Shown here: one piece after another, positions 25,375 through 33,348 of the stretch
Layout: every line of letters starts with the position of its first letter
Position numbering within the stretch: the first letter of the stretch is position 1
Source of the DNA: Rhodobacterales bacterium
GTDB lineage: Bacteria; Pseudomonadota; Alphaproteobacteria; Rhodobacterales; Rhodobacteraceae
Length of the DNA: 41,647 nt
Direction of reading: 5' to 3'
NCBI GenBank assembly: GCA_002746935.1
Contig: PDRW01000041.1
Coordinates: 1-41,647 of the forward strand
Made by a program: the position numbers and the translations under genes
Notes under the pieces: generated by a model
The model's database searches: none
What the model was told of the DNA's origin: nothing
What the model saw: the letters and a program-made list of their open reading frames with translations, nothing else

Positions 25375-26658
25375 TTGATCGTTCCGAACATCGTTCCGAA
25401 CCATGTGCAGGACATGCTGAAACGCGTCCGCGCGCTCTATTTCGGCGCCGAAGACGAAAGCCTGATGCAGCCCGACGGGGCCGATGTCGCGCCCTTTACC
25501 CGCGCCCGCAAGGCCTCGGCCGGGAGCATCCGCGCGCTCTGGGCCGCGCTCCGCGCCGCCGGCAAGGGGTCGAACGATGCTGAAGCCCTGCTGGCCGACC
25601 ACGCGACCCTCGCCAGCGCCGAGGCCTACGGACGCAATATCGAAAACATGATCGGCACGGTGAAACTGCCCGTCGGCCTCGTCGGGCCGCTGCGGGTGCG
25701 CGGCCTCCATGCGGAGGGCGATTTCCACCTGCCGCTCGCCACCACCGAAGCCGCCCTCGTGGCCTCCTATGCCCGCGGCGCCCGGGCCGCCACGCTGGCG
25801 GGCGGGATTTCCACCGCGGTGCTCTACGAAGGCGTGCTGCGCAGCCCTGCCTTCGTGTTTGCCAGCCTGCTCGACGCCGGCCGCTTCGTCGATTGGGTGG
25901 TGGAGAATGTGGCGCTTCTGAAAGACGCCGCCGAGGCCACCACACGCTTCGGCAAGCTGGTGTCGCTGGAACCGGTGATCGACAACAACGTGGTGTTTCT
26001 GCTCTGCCGCTATACCACCGGCGAGGCGGCGGGTCAGAACATGGTGACCATCGCCACCGAAGCGCTGGGGCGGATGGCCGCCGCCCGCAGCCCGGTGCCG
26101 CCCGAACGCTGGTATGTGGAGGGCAATTTCTCCGGCGACAAGAAGGCCACCTCGCTCGGCACGCTTACCGGGCGCGGCCGCAAGGTCTCGGCCTCGGTGG
26201 TGCTGCCGGAAGAGGTGGTGACGCGGGGTCTGCGCAGCAGTATCGATGCGATGCTCGATTACGGGCGCATCGCCGGGCTGGGCGCGCTTCTGTCGGGCCA
26301 GTTCGGGGCGCAGGCGCATTACGCCAATGCGCTGGCGGCCTTCTATATCGCCACCGGTCAGGACGCCGCCTGCGTCGCCGAAAGCGCGGTGGGCTTCACC
26401 CGGATGGAACGCCGTGACGACGGGCTGTTCTGCTCGGTGACCCTGCCCAACATCCTTGTGGGCAGTGTCGGCGGTGGCACCGGGTTGCCGAGCCAGCGCG
26501 CGGCGCTCGATCTGGTGGGGGTGGAGGGCGAAGGCAGCGCCGCCGCGCTTGCCGAGCTGACCGCGGCGCTCTGTCTTTGCGGCGAGATTTCCATCGTCGC
26601 CGCCATGGCCGCGGGGCATTTCACCCGCGCCCACCACAAGCTCGCGAGGGCGAGATGA
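25375..26658 (+). CDS. Hydroxymethylglutaryl-CoA reductase, class I type
   Basis: A 427-residue HMG-CoA reductase that would reduce HMG-CoA to mevalonate. Class I features are clear: ENMIGTVKLPVGLVGPL at 90-106, TTEAALVAS with catalytic Glu125, GNFSGDKKATSLG with Lys256, GQDAACVAES with Asp330, GGGTGLPSQ, and the C-terminal catalytic His420 in GHFTRAH. All four catalytic residues align with the human enzyme. The nucleotide-binding segment is TGEAAGQNMV instead of the usual TGDAMGMNMV. There is no membrane domain. It starts with TTG, with GGAGG seven bases upstream; the first residues repeat IVPN. It leads a seven-gene operon, and no other mevalonate-pathway enzyme is present. Class I in a bacterium of this group suggests horizontal origin. 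Confidence 0.9.
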   Translation: MIVPNIVPNHVQDMLKRVRALYFGAEDESLMQPDGADVAPFTRARKASAGSIRALWAALRAAGKGSNDAEALLADHATLASAEAYGRNIENMIGTVKLPVGLVGPLRVRGLHAEGDFHLPLATTEAALVASYARGARAATLAGGISTAVLYEGVLRSPAFVFASLLDAGRFVDWVVENVALLKDAAEATTRFGKLVSLEPVIDNNVVFLLCRYTTGEAAGQNMVTIATEALGRMAAARSPVPPERWYVEGNFSGDKKATSLGTLTGRGRKVSASVVLPEEVVTRGLRSSIDAMLDYGRIAGLGALLSGQFGAQAHYANALAAFYIATGQDAACVAESAVGFTRMERRDDGLFCSVTLPNILVGSVGGGTGLPSQRAALDLVGVEGEGSAAALAELTAALCLCGEISIVAAMAAGHFTRAHHKLARAR

Positions 26659-27650
26659 GCACAGCCCCTGAAACCTCCCCGCAAGGGCCTGTTGAAGAGC
26701 CCCCCAAAGCCGCCCCAAAAACCTCCCCGGCAGAGCCGCTCCTGCGCCGCCTCTGGATCTATCAGGCCGAACGCTTCCCCCTCGCCCGCACGATCCCGCT
26801 GCTGGCGGTGTTTTCGGCGGCGAGCGTCAATGTCTCCGCCCTGCTCGCCGGCCGCCCGCTCCCCGGCGCGGGCGCCTATCTCACCGCCGCGGCGCTGTCG
26901 CTCGGCATCTTCTTCCAGATGCGCGCCTTCGACGAGGCGAAAGACGCCGAAGACGACCGCCGCTTCCGCCCCGAACGCCCGATCCCGCGCGGGCTGGTGA
27001 GCCTGCGGCTGATCATCCGGCTCGCAGGCGCGACCGGTGCGGCGATGCTGGCGCTCGCCGCCGCCTGGACCCCGGGCACGCTCCTGCTGCTGCTCCTCGC
27101 CTGGAGCTGGCTCGGGCTGATGACGGCGGAGTTCTTCGCCCCCTCCTGGCTGAAGGCGCGGCCCTTGGCCTATCTGCTCAGCCATATGGCGATCATGCCG
27201 CTGATCGATCTGATGCTCACCGGGGTGGAATGGACCGCCGCGCCCGGGTCCGGCCATGTCCCCGCCATGGCGCTCTGGCTGTTCCTCGGGCTCAGCTTCG
27301 TCAACGGCACGGTGCTGGAGATCGGCCGCAAGACCTGGGCGCCGGAAAACGAACGCCCCGGAGTCGAGACCTATTCGAAGCTCTGGGGACCGGCGCGCGC
27401 CGCGCTCATCTGGCTCGCTGTGGTCGGGCTCGGGCTGGTGCTGCTGCTCACCCTCGGGCTGGCGCTTGGCGCCTTCTGGCCGATCGCGCTGGTGGGGGTC
27501 ACGGGCTTCGCCCTCGCCGCTCGGGCCGCCCTCGGCTTCCGCCGCGCACCGTCGCCCGCCGCCCAGACAAGGCTCGACACGCTCTCCGGGCTCTGGGTGC
27601 TCGCCTGCTACGGCGCCGCCGGCTTCCTGCCGCTGGTCTTCGGAGGCTGA
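26655..27650 (+). CDS. UbiA-like membrane prenyltransferase
   Basis: A 331-residue polytopic protein with a Pro-rich cytosolic N-terminus (1-28) and about eight or nine hydrophobic helices. Residues 89-112 carry the first Asp-rich motif, FDEAKDAEDD (Asp93, Asp97, Asp100), followed by RPERPIPRG, as in UbiA-family enzymes that use Mg2+ and a polyprenyl diphosphate. The second Asp-rich motif is not canonical: the matching loop reads RKTWAPENERPGVETYS, so the acceptor or the metal site may differ. The start ATG overlaps the HMG-CoA reductase stop by four bases. An isoprenoid-transfer role in the operon is inferred; the acceptor is unknown. Confidence 0.82.
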   Translation: MSTAPETSPQGPVEEPPKAAPKTSPAEPLLRRLWIYQAERFPLARTIPLLAVFSAASVNVSALLAGRPLPGAGAYLTAAALSLGIFFQMRAFDEAKDAEDDRRFRPERPIPRGLVSLRLIIRLAGATGAAMLALAAAWTPGTLLLLLLAWSWLGLMTAEFFAPSWLKARPLAYLLSHMAIMPLIDLMLTGVEWTAAPGSGHVPAMALWLFLGLSFVNGTVLEIGRKTWAPENERPGVETYSKLWGPARAALIWLAVVGLGLVLLLTLGLALGAFWPIALVGVTGFALAARAALGFRRAPSPAAQTRLDTLSGLWVLACYGAAGFLPLVFGG

Positions 27651-27655
27651 CGCCG

Positions 27656-30109
27656 ATGCACCCGATCCTCGCCCCCCATGAGATCACCCGCGCCGCCGCC
27701 GGCGGCAAGGGCGCGGCCTTGCAGGCGCTCGCGGCCGCCGGTTTCGACGTGCCGCCCTTCTTCGTGATCCGCGCCGAGGCCCTGCACCAGCAAGACACCC
27801 GCCCGGTGCTGGACGACGCCCTCACCGCCGCCCTGCCCGCCGCCCTTGCCGCCCTCGGCCCCGGACCTTACGCGGTGCGCTCCTCGGGCCGGGCCGAAGA
27901 CGGCGCCGAGCACAGCCATGCCGGCCAGTTTCACACCGCGCTCGACGTGGAGGCCGCCGCTGTGGCCGGGGCGATCGCCGAGGTCTGGGCCTCCGGCCTC
28001 ACCGACAGCCTCAGGGCCTATGCCGCGCTCAAGGGCACCGCGCCTGCGGGCGCGCCGGCCATCGTGGTGCAGCAGATGGTGCCCGCCCGCGCCGCCGGTG
28101 TGGCGTTTTCCGCCGACCCGGTGAGCGGGCTGCGCGACCGGCAGGTGGTTTCCGCCGTCGCCGGGCTGGGCGAGGCGCTGGTCTCGGGCGCGGCGGATGG
28201 CGAGGACTGGACCTTCGACGCCACCGGACCCGTCACCACCCCGCAAAACCCCGAGGTTCTCACCCTGCCCGAAGCCGAGGCTGTCGCCGCCCTCGCCACC
28301 CGGGCGGAAGCGCATTTCGGCACCCCGCAAGACATCGAATGGGCCTTCGACGGCGCCCGGCTCCACATGCTGCAATCGCGCCCGGTCACCACCCCGCTCC
28401 GGCCCCGGCCGCACCCGGACAACACTCTGGTGGTGCTCGACAATTCCAATATCGTCGAAAGCTACCCCGGGCTCGTGAGCCCGCTCACCTACAGCTTCGC
28501 CACCTATGTCTACGCCCGGGTCTACCGCGCCTTCGTCGGGCTGCTCGGGGTGCCGCCCCGCGAAATCGAAGCCAATGCTCCGGTGTTCGACAACCTGCTC
28601 GCGCGGGTCTCGGGGCGGGTCTATTACAACCTCGGCAACTGGTATCGGGCGCTGGCGCTGTTGCCGGGGTTTTCGCGCAACCGCGACCATATGGAAACCA
28701 TGATGGGGGTCGAAAGCCCCCTCCCCGACGAGCTCAAGGCCAGCATCGGCCCCGCCCCCGCCACCGGACTCACGCGCCTTGCCGAAAGCTTGCGCACCGC
28801 GCGGGTGGCGCTTGGGCTCCTCTGGGCGGCGCTGCGGCTCCCCGCCACCCGGCGCCGCTTCATGGCCCGGCTCGAAGCGGCGCTCACCGCCGGGCCGGTG
28901 CCGGAACAGGCCAGCCTCACCGAGCTTGCCGCGATCTGGCGCCGGATCGAGGCCGATCTGCTCGACCGCTGGGACGCCCCGCTGATCAATGATTTCCTCT
29001 GCATGATGGCCTATGGCGGCTCGCGCAAACTGCTTGAGCGCTGGGCCGGCGTCGAGGGGCTGGCGCTCCACAACGATGTGATGATCGGCCAGGGCGACAT
29101 CATCTCCGCCGAACCCGCCCGCGCAATCGCAGAGATGGGGCGGATGGCGGCCGACGCCGGGATTGCCGACAGGCTCACCGAAGGCCCGGAGGTGCTCGCC
29201 GCCCATCCGGCGCTGCATGCCGCCTTCGAGGCCTATCTCGCCCGTTTCGGCGACCGCTGCACCGAGGAGCTGAAGCTCGAATCGATCCCGCTGGGCGAAG
29301 ACCCGGCCGGGCTTCTTGCCGCCATTGCCGCGTCGGCCGCGCGCCCCCCGGTGCCTGCGCCGGCGCGTCCCGCCCCCGACTGGCACGCGCTGATCCCCGG
29401 GCACCCGCTGCGCCGCGCGCTCGCCCGCGCCGCCACCGCCTATGCCAAGGCCCGGGTGCGCGACCGTGAAAACCTCCGCTTCGAACGCACCCGGATCTTC
29501 GGCCATGCGCGGCGGGTGCTGCGCGCCATGGGGCGGGAATTCTGGGCCATGGGGCGTCTCGACGATCCGCGCGACGTGTTTCTGCTGACCGTCGGCGAGC
29601 TTCTCGGCGCCATCGAAGGCAACGCCCTGACCCGCGATCTGCGCGCCCTTGCCGCCGCCCGCGCCGAAGAGCGCGCCCGCGACGCGGCCACGGACGACCC
29701 GCCCGAACGCATTCTTGCGCGCGGCGCCACCCTGCCGCCGGGCCAGACCAACACCGCCGCCGCCCCGGAACCGCAGGCGCCCGGCACCACCCGCAAGGGC
29801 ACCGGCTGCTCGGCGGGCCGTGTCACCGCCCCGGCCCGGGTGATCCGCGACCCCATGCGCGAGCACCTCGCCACCGGCGAAATCCTCGTCGCCCGCAACA
29901 CCGACCCGGGCTGGATCGCGGTTTTCGCCGGCGCCAGCGCCATCGTGGTCGAAAAAGGCTCGCTGCTGTCGCATTCGGCCATCGTCGCGCGGGAACTCGG
30001 CATTCCCTGCGTGGTCGGCCTCAAGGGCGCCACCACATGGGTGCCCGATGGCGCGCGCCTCACGGTCGACGGCGAAACCGGGGAGGTGCGCCTTGCCGGT
30101 GACCAATGA
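27656..30109 (+). CDS. PEP-synthase-like dikinase lacking the PEP-binding barrel
   Basis: An 817-residue protein. Residues 1 to ~265 are an ATP-grasp domain like the N-terminus of PEP synthase (GGKGAALQAL, YAVRSSGRAEDG, AGVAFSADPVSG, DIEWAFDG, LQSRPVT). A ~450-residue middle region has no motif that I recognise. The C-terminal ~90 residues are the swivelling phosphohistidine domain, with His773 in SLLSHSAIVARELGIPCVVG. The TIM barrel of true PEP synthases is absent. This ATP-grasp / substrate / His order is that of rifampicin phosphotransferase, so it probably phosphorylates a small molecule or lipid alcohol with ATP, giving AMP and phosphate. It follows the prenyltransferase after five bases. 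The substrate is unknown. Confidence 0.85.
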   Translation: MHPILAPHEITRAAAGGKGAALQALAAAGFDVPPFFVIRAEALHQQDTRPVLDDALTAALPAALAALGPGPYAVRSSGRAEDGAEHSHAGQFHTALDVEAAAVAGAIAEVWASGLTDSLRAYAALKGTAPAGAPAIVVQQMVPARAAGVAFSADPVSGLRDRQVVSAVAGLGEALVSGAADGEDWTFDATGPVTTPQNPEVLTLPEAEAVAALATRAEAHFGTPQDIEWAFDGARLHMLQSRPVTTPLRPRPHPDNTLVVLDNSNIVESYPGLVSPLTYSFATYVYARVYRAFVGLLGVPPREIEANAPVFDNLLARVSGRVYYNLGNWYRALALLPGFSRNRDHMETMMGVESPLPDELKASIGPAPATGLTRLAESLRTARVALGLLWAALRLPATRRRFMARLEAALTAGPVPEQASLTELAAIWRRIEADLLDRWDAPLINDFLCMMAYGGSRKLLERWAGVEGLALHNDVMIGQGDIISAEPARAIAEMGRMAADAGIADRLTEGPEVLAAHPALHAAFEAYLARFGDRCTEELKLESIPLGEDPAGLLAAIAASAARPPVPAPARPAPDWHALIPGHPLRRALARAATAYAKARVRDRENLRFERTRIFGHARRVLRAMGREFWAMGRLDDPRDVFLLTVGELLGAIEGNALTRDLRALAAARAEERARDAATDDPPERILARGATLPPGQTNTAAAPEPQAPGTTRKGTGCSAGRVTAPARVIRDPMREHLATGEILVARNTDPGWIAVFAGASAIVVEKGSLLSHSAIVARELGIPCVVGLKGATTWVPDGARLTVDGETGEVRLAGDQ

Positions 30110-31187
30110 CATCGCCACCCGCGCGCGGTTCGACCATATCCGCTATGCCCAGCTCTGGGAGGATGCCGATGTGCTGGTGGCGGCGATGCGCCCCGACCCG
30201 GGCCAGCGCTTCCTCTCCATCGCCTCTGCGGGCGACAATGCGCTGGCGCTGCTGACGCTCGACCCCGAACGGGTGACGGCGGTCGATCTCTCGGCGGCGC
30301 AGCTCGATTGCCTGCGGCTGCGTATCGGCGCCATGCGCGCCCTTGACCATGGGGCGTTTCTCAAACTCATGGGATCGCGCCCGAGCCACCGCCGTGGCCC
30401 CCTGCTCGCCCGCGCCATCGCCGGTCTGCCCGCGCCCACCCGCGCCCGCTGGCAGGCGCTCGCCCCCGAGGTCGAGGCCCATGGCGCCGGCGGCATCGGC
30501 CGGTTCGAGCGCTATTTCCGCATCTTCCGCCGCTTCGTGCTGCCGCTGGTCCATTCCCGCGCCACCATCGAGGCCACCTTCATCTCGCGCCCGCCCGCCG
30601 AACGCGTCCGCTTCCTCGACACCCGCTTCGCCACCTGGCGCTGGAACCTGATGCTGAAGCTGTTCTTCTCGCGCTTCGTGATGGGCCGGCTCGGGCGGGA
30701 CGCGGCGTTTTTCGACCATGTGGAAGGCTCGCTGCCCGCGCATGTCGCCCGGCGCGTCCGCCATGCGGGGGTGACGCTCGACCCGGCCGAAAACCCTTTC
30801 CTGCACTGGATCCTCAAGGGCGGCCATGGCGCGGCGCTGCCGATGCCCTGGCGGGCCGAGAACTACGCCCTGATCCGCGAGCGGCTCGACCGGCTGGAGC
30901 TTGTCGAAGGCCCGCTCGAAGCCTGCGACACCGGGCCGGTCGACGGGTTCAACCTCTCGGACATTTTCGAATACATGTCGCCCGCCGCCGCCGAAAACGC
31001 CTATGGTGCCCTGCTCGCCCGCGCCGCCCCCGGCGCGCGGCTGGTCTACTGGAACATGATGGCCCCGCGCCGGGTGCCCGCGCCGCTTGCCGACCGGGTC
31101 ACCACGCTCACCGCGCTGGAAGACCGGCTGAAAGCGCAGGACAAGGCGTTTTTCTACGCCGATTTCGTCATCGAGGAGGTGCGGTGA
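30093..31187 (+). CDS. DUF3419 / BtaA-like SAM-dependent aminocarboxypropyl transferase
   Basis: A ~364-residue protein with the DUF3419 pattern shared with BtaA, which transfers the 3-amino-3-carboxypropyl group of SAM to diacylglycerol in betaine-lipid synthesis. It shows IRYAQLWEDADVL, then LSIASAGDNALALL and VTAVDLSAAQLDCLRLR as the SAM-binding fold, FERYFRIFRRFVLPL in the middle, and NLSDIFEYM and LVYWNMMAPRR near the end. I chose TTG 30093 because GGGAGG lies six bases upstream; GTG 30099 is the alternative. It overlaps the preceding gene by 17 bases. No BtaB-like N-methyltransferase is nearby, so the expected product would carry an unmethylated homoserine group. Acceptor unknown. Confidence 0.82.
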   Translation: MPVTNDIATRARFDHIRYAQLWEDADVLVAAMRPDPGQRFLSIASAGDNALALLTLDPERVTAVDLSAAQLDCLRLRIGAMRALDHGAFLKLMGSRPSHRRGPLLARAIAGLPAPTRARWQALAPEVEAHGAGGIGRFERYFRIFRRFVLPLVHSRATIEATFISRPPAERVRFLDTRFATWRWNLMLKLFFSRFVMGRLGRDAAFFDHVEGSLPAHVARRVRHAGVTLDPAENPFLHWILKGGHGAALPMPWRAENYALIRERLDRLELVEGPLEACDTGPVDGFNLSDIFEYMSPAAAENAYGALLARAAPGARLVYWNMMAPRRVPAPLADRVTTLTALEDRLKAQDKAFFYADFVIEEVR

Positions 31188-32512
31188 TGGCGGTTGCCCT
31201 GCCGATCCTCACCGTGCTGGGCGCGATCGGCGCGATGCTCGCCGCCATGGCGTTCCTTGCCCGCCATGCGCGGGCCGCGGGCTGGCCCGCCGAAGTGCAA
31301 CGCAAGCTCGTCCATGTGGGCGCCGGGCTGTTCGCCCTGACCCTGCCGCTCCTCTTCACCGAGGACTGGCCGGTCTATCTGCTGATCGGCGCGACCCTCG
31401 CGGCGATGGCGGCGATGCGCCTGCCGGCGCTGCGCCACGGCGGCCCCGGCGCGCTGCTCCACTCCATCGACCGCCGCTCCTGGGGCGACTACCTGCTTGC
31501 GCTTGCGGTGCTGCTGGTCTTCGTGCTCTCCGACCGCGACCCGCTGCTCTACACCCTGCCGCTCGCGGTTCTCACGCTGGGCGACAGCGCCGCCGCGCTT
31601 GCGGGTTCCGGCTACGGCCGCCGCCGTTTCGCCACCGCCGAGGGCCACAAGACCCTCGAAGGCAGCGCCATCCTGTTCATGGTCACGGTGATCCTCACCA
31701 TGGTCGCGGCGCTGCTGCTGTCCGACATTCCGCGCGAAAACGTGGTGGTGCTGGCCTTTCTCGTGGCCGGTTTCGGCGCGCTGGTGGAGGCCGACAGCTG
31801 GCGCGGCTTCGACAACCTGTTCCTGCCGCTCGGCATCTGGATCGTTCTGGCCTACCATGGCAGCGCCCCGGCGACGGAGCTGCTGGGCATCGCGGCGCTG
31901 TTTGCGCTGGCGCTGGCGGGTTTCTTCCAGATCGGCACCCGCCTCGGGGCGCCGCCTCCGGTCGCCCGGGTCTATCTGATCGCGGCGTTTCTGCTGATCT
32001 CCTCGACCGCCCTCTACAACGCCGTGCTGCCGCTGGCGATGCTGGCGGCGCATCTGATTGCCGAACGCCGCGCCCCGGGCACAGACCGCCAGCCGCAGCT
32101 CGACGCGGTGGCGGTGCTCGCCGTGCTCGGCTTCGGCTGGCTCGCCGCCGGCAATGCCACCGGACTCAACGCCATCACCTTCTTCGGCGCCTCCATGGCC
32201 GGGCTGATCGTGGCGCTGGCGGCAATCGCGCTGTCGCCGCTGTCGCTGGGGGCCGCCTCAGCGCCGCTCTCGCTCGTGGGGGCGCTCACCGCAGTGGCCT
32301 GGCTCTGGCTCATTGGCTTCAACAGCCCGGACCAGGCCTGGCTGTCACGGCCGGAACTCCTGATCATGGCCACACTGATGCCCGCCGGTTTCCTGCCGCT
32401 CCGCCTGGCGCGGCTGTTCCACCGCCAGCGGATGCTGCGCCTCGGCCTGCTCACCGCCGTCGTTCCCATCGTCGCCTATATCCTTCTCGTTCTCCACGGA
32501 GGCCCCGCATGA
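31187..32512 (+). CDS. Phytol/dolichol kinase-like integral membrane protein
   Basis: A 441-residue protein, hydrophobic throughout, with about a dozen predicted membrane helices. The first half has the signatures of CTP-dependent polyprenol kinases and related cytidylyltransferases: EVQRKLVHVGAGLF near residue 40, LTLGDSAAALAGSGYG near 125-140, and HKTLEGSAILF soon after. The second half is extra hydrophobic sequence not expected in a single-domain phytol kinase (usually ~200-300 residues), suggesting a fused or duplicated membrane domain. GAGGAGG lies seven bases before the ATG, and the start overlaps the DUF3419 stop by one base. It would phosphorylate or activate a lipid alcohol; the specific substrate is inferred to be isoprenoid. 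Confidence 0.78.
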   Translation: MAVALPILTVLGAIGAMLAAMAFLARHARAAGWPAEVQRKLVHVGAGLFALTLPLLFTEDWPVYLLIGATLAAMAAMRLPALRHGGPGALLHSIDRRSWGDYLLALAVLLVFVLSDRDPLLYTLPLAVLTLGDSAAALAGSGYGRRRFATAEGHKTLEGSAILFMVTVILTMVAALLLSDIPRENVVVLAFLVAGFGALVEADSWRGFDNLFLPLGIWIVLAYHGSAPATELLGIAALFALALAGFFQIGTRLGAPPPVARVYLIAAFLLISSTALYNAVLPLAMLAAHLIAERRAPGTDRQPQLDAVAVLAVLGFGWLAAGNATGLNAITFFGASMAGLIVALAAIALSPLSLGAASAPLSLVGALTAVAWLWLIGFNSPDQAWLSRPELLIMATLMPAGFLPLRLARLFHRQRMLRLGLLTAVVPIVAYILLVLHGGPA

Positions 32513-33348
32513 GTGAGACGTTTTCCGTAACCAATCCCGCCGCCCGTGTCACAGTGTTCCCGGATGCGCCACACTGGGACGGACACCGCACCATGGCGCT
32601 CGGGGGTTTCGCCTGTGACACGGGCCCAGCCGGGGCGGCGGTGCTCGCCGAGGCCGAGGCGGCGGCGCGGGCGCAGGGGGCCGAACGCCTGCTCGCGCCG
32701 ATGGACGGCACCACCTGGAACCCCTACCGGCTGGTGACCGAAAGCGACGCCACCCCGCCCTTCCTGATGGAACCGGTCTCCGGCCCCGAGGACGAAGCCG
32801 CTTTCGCCGCTGCCGGTTTCACCCCCGTCGCGCGGTATTTCTCGGCCCGCCTGAGCCTTGCCACGATGCACAACCCGGCCCCGCTGCGGCCCTTCGAGAT
32901 CGAGATCTGGGACGGCAAGGATCCGGAGGCCCGGTTCGGCGAGGTCTACGAGCTTTCGCTCGAAGCCTTCGCCCGCAATGCCTTCTACACCCCGATCTCC
33001 CGCGCCGCCTTCCTCGGCCTCTACATGCCCCATGTGCCGATGATGCGGCCCGAATTTCTGCTGTTCGCCCGCGACCCTTCAGGGCGGCTCGCGGGCTTCC
33101 TGTTCGGCATCCCCAATTTCGCCGAAGGCCCCCGGCCCACATCGGTGATCCTCAAGACCTATGCCAGCCGCGCCCCCGGCGCCGGTCAGGCGCTGGCCTG
33201 GGCGTTCCACAACACCGCCCGCGACGCCGGCTTCACCCATGCGATCCACGCGCTGATCCACGAGACCAACGGCTCCGCCCGCCGCAGCGCCCGGCTTGGC
33301 GCCGAGGTCTTCCGCCGCTATGCGCTCCTCGGCAAGAGGCTCGCGTGA
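32509..33348 (+). CDS. GNAT-family N-acyltransferase
   Basis: A 279-residue protein with a GNAT-like C-terminal half: PEFLLFARDPSGRLAGFLFGIP for the central strands, then SRAPGAGQALAWAFHNTARDAG in place of the acetyl-CoA-binding loop, and ETNGSARRSARLGAEVFRRY at the end. The N-terminal half has RLLAPMDGTTWNPYRL, which also occurs in GNATs that act on hydrophobic or amino-acid substrates. It begins in a 4-base ATGA overlap with the kinase-like gene. In this operon it may acylate the amino group introduced by the DUF3419 enzyme, which is inference. Confidence 0.75.
   Translation: MSETFSVTNPAARVTVFPDAPHWDGHRTMALGGFACDTGPAGAAVLAEAEAAARAQGAERLLAPMDGTTWNPYRLVTESDATPPFLMEPVSGPEDEAAFAAAGFTPVARYFSARLSLATMHNPAPLRPFEIEIWDGKDPEARFGEVYELSLEAFARNAFYTPISRAAFLGLYMPHVPMMRPEFLLFARDPSGRLAGFLFGIPNFAEGPRPTSVILKTYASRAPGAGQALAWAFHNTARDAGFTHAIHALIHETNGSARRSARLGAEVFRRYALLGKRLA

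Noticed and set aside
27656-30109. Annotation as a rifampicin-resistance phosphotransferase
   Set aside because: The domain order matches but the operon context is lipid/isoprenoid and the middle region has no motif I can tie to drug binding.
27656-30109. Annotation as a true PEP synthase
   Set aside because: The C-terminal PEP/pyruvate-binding barrel is missing; the protein ends just after the phosphohistidine domain.
27608-30118. An 836-residue minus-strand open frame
   Set aside because: It is antisense to the dikinase gene, which carries the intact ATP-grasp and phosphohistidine motifs.
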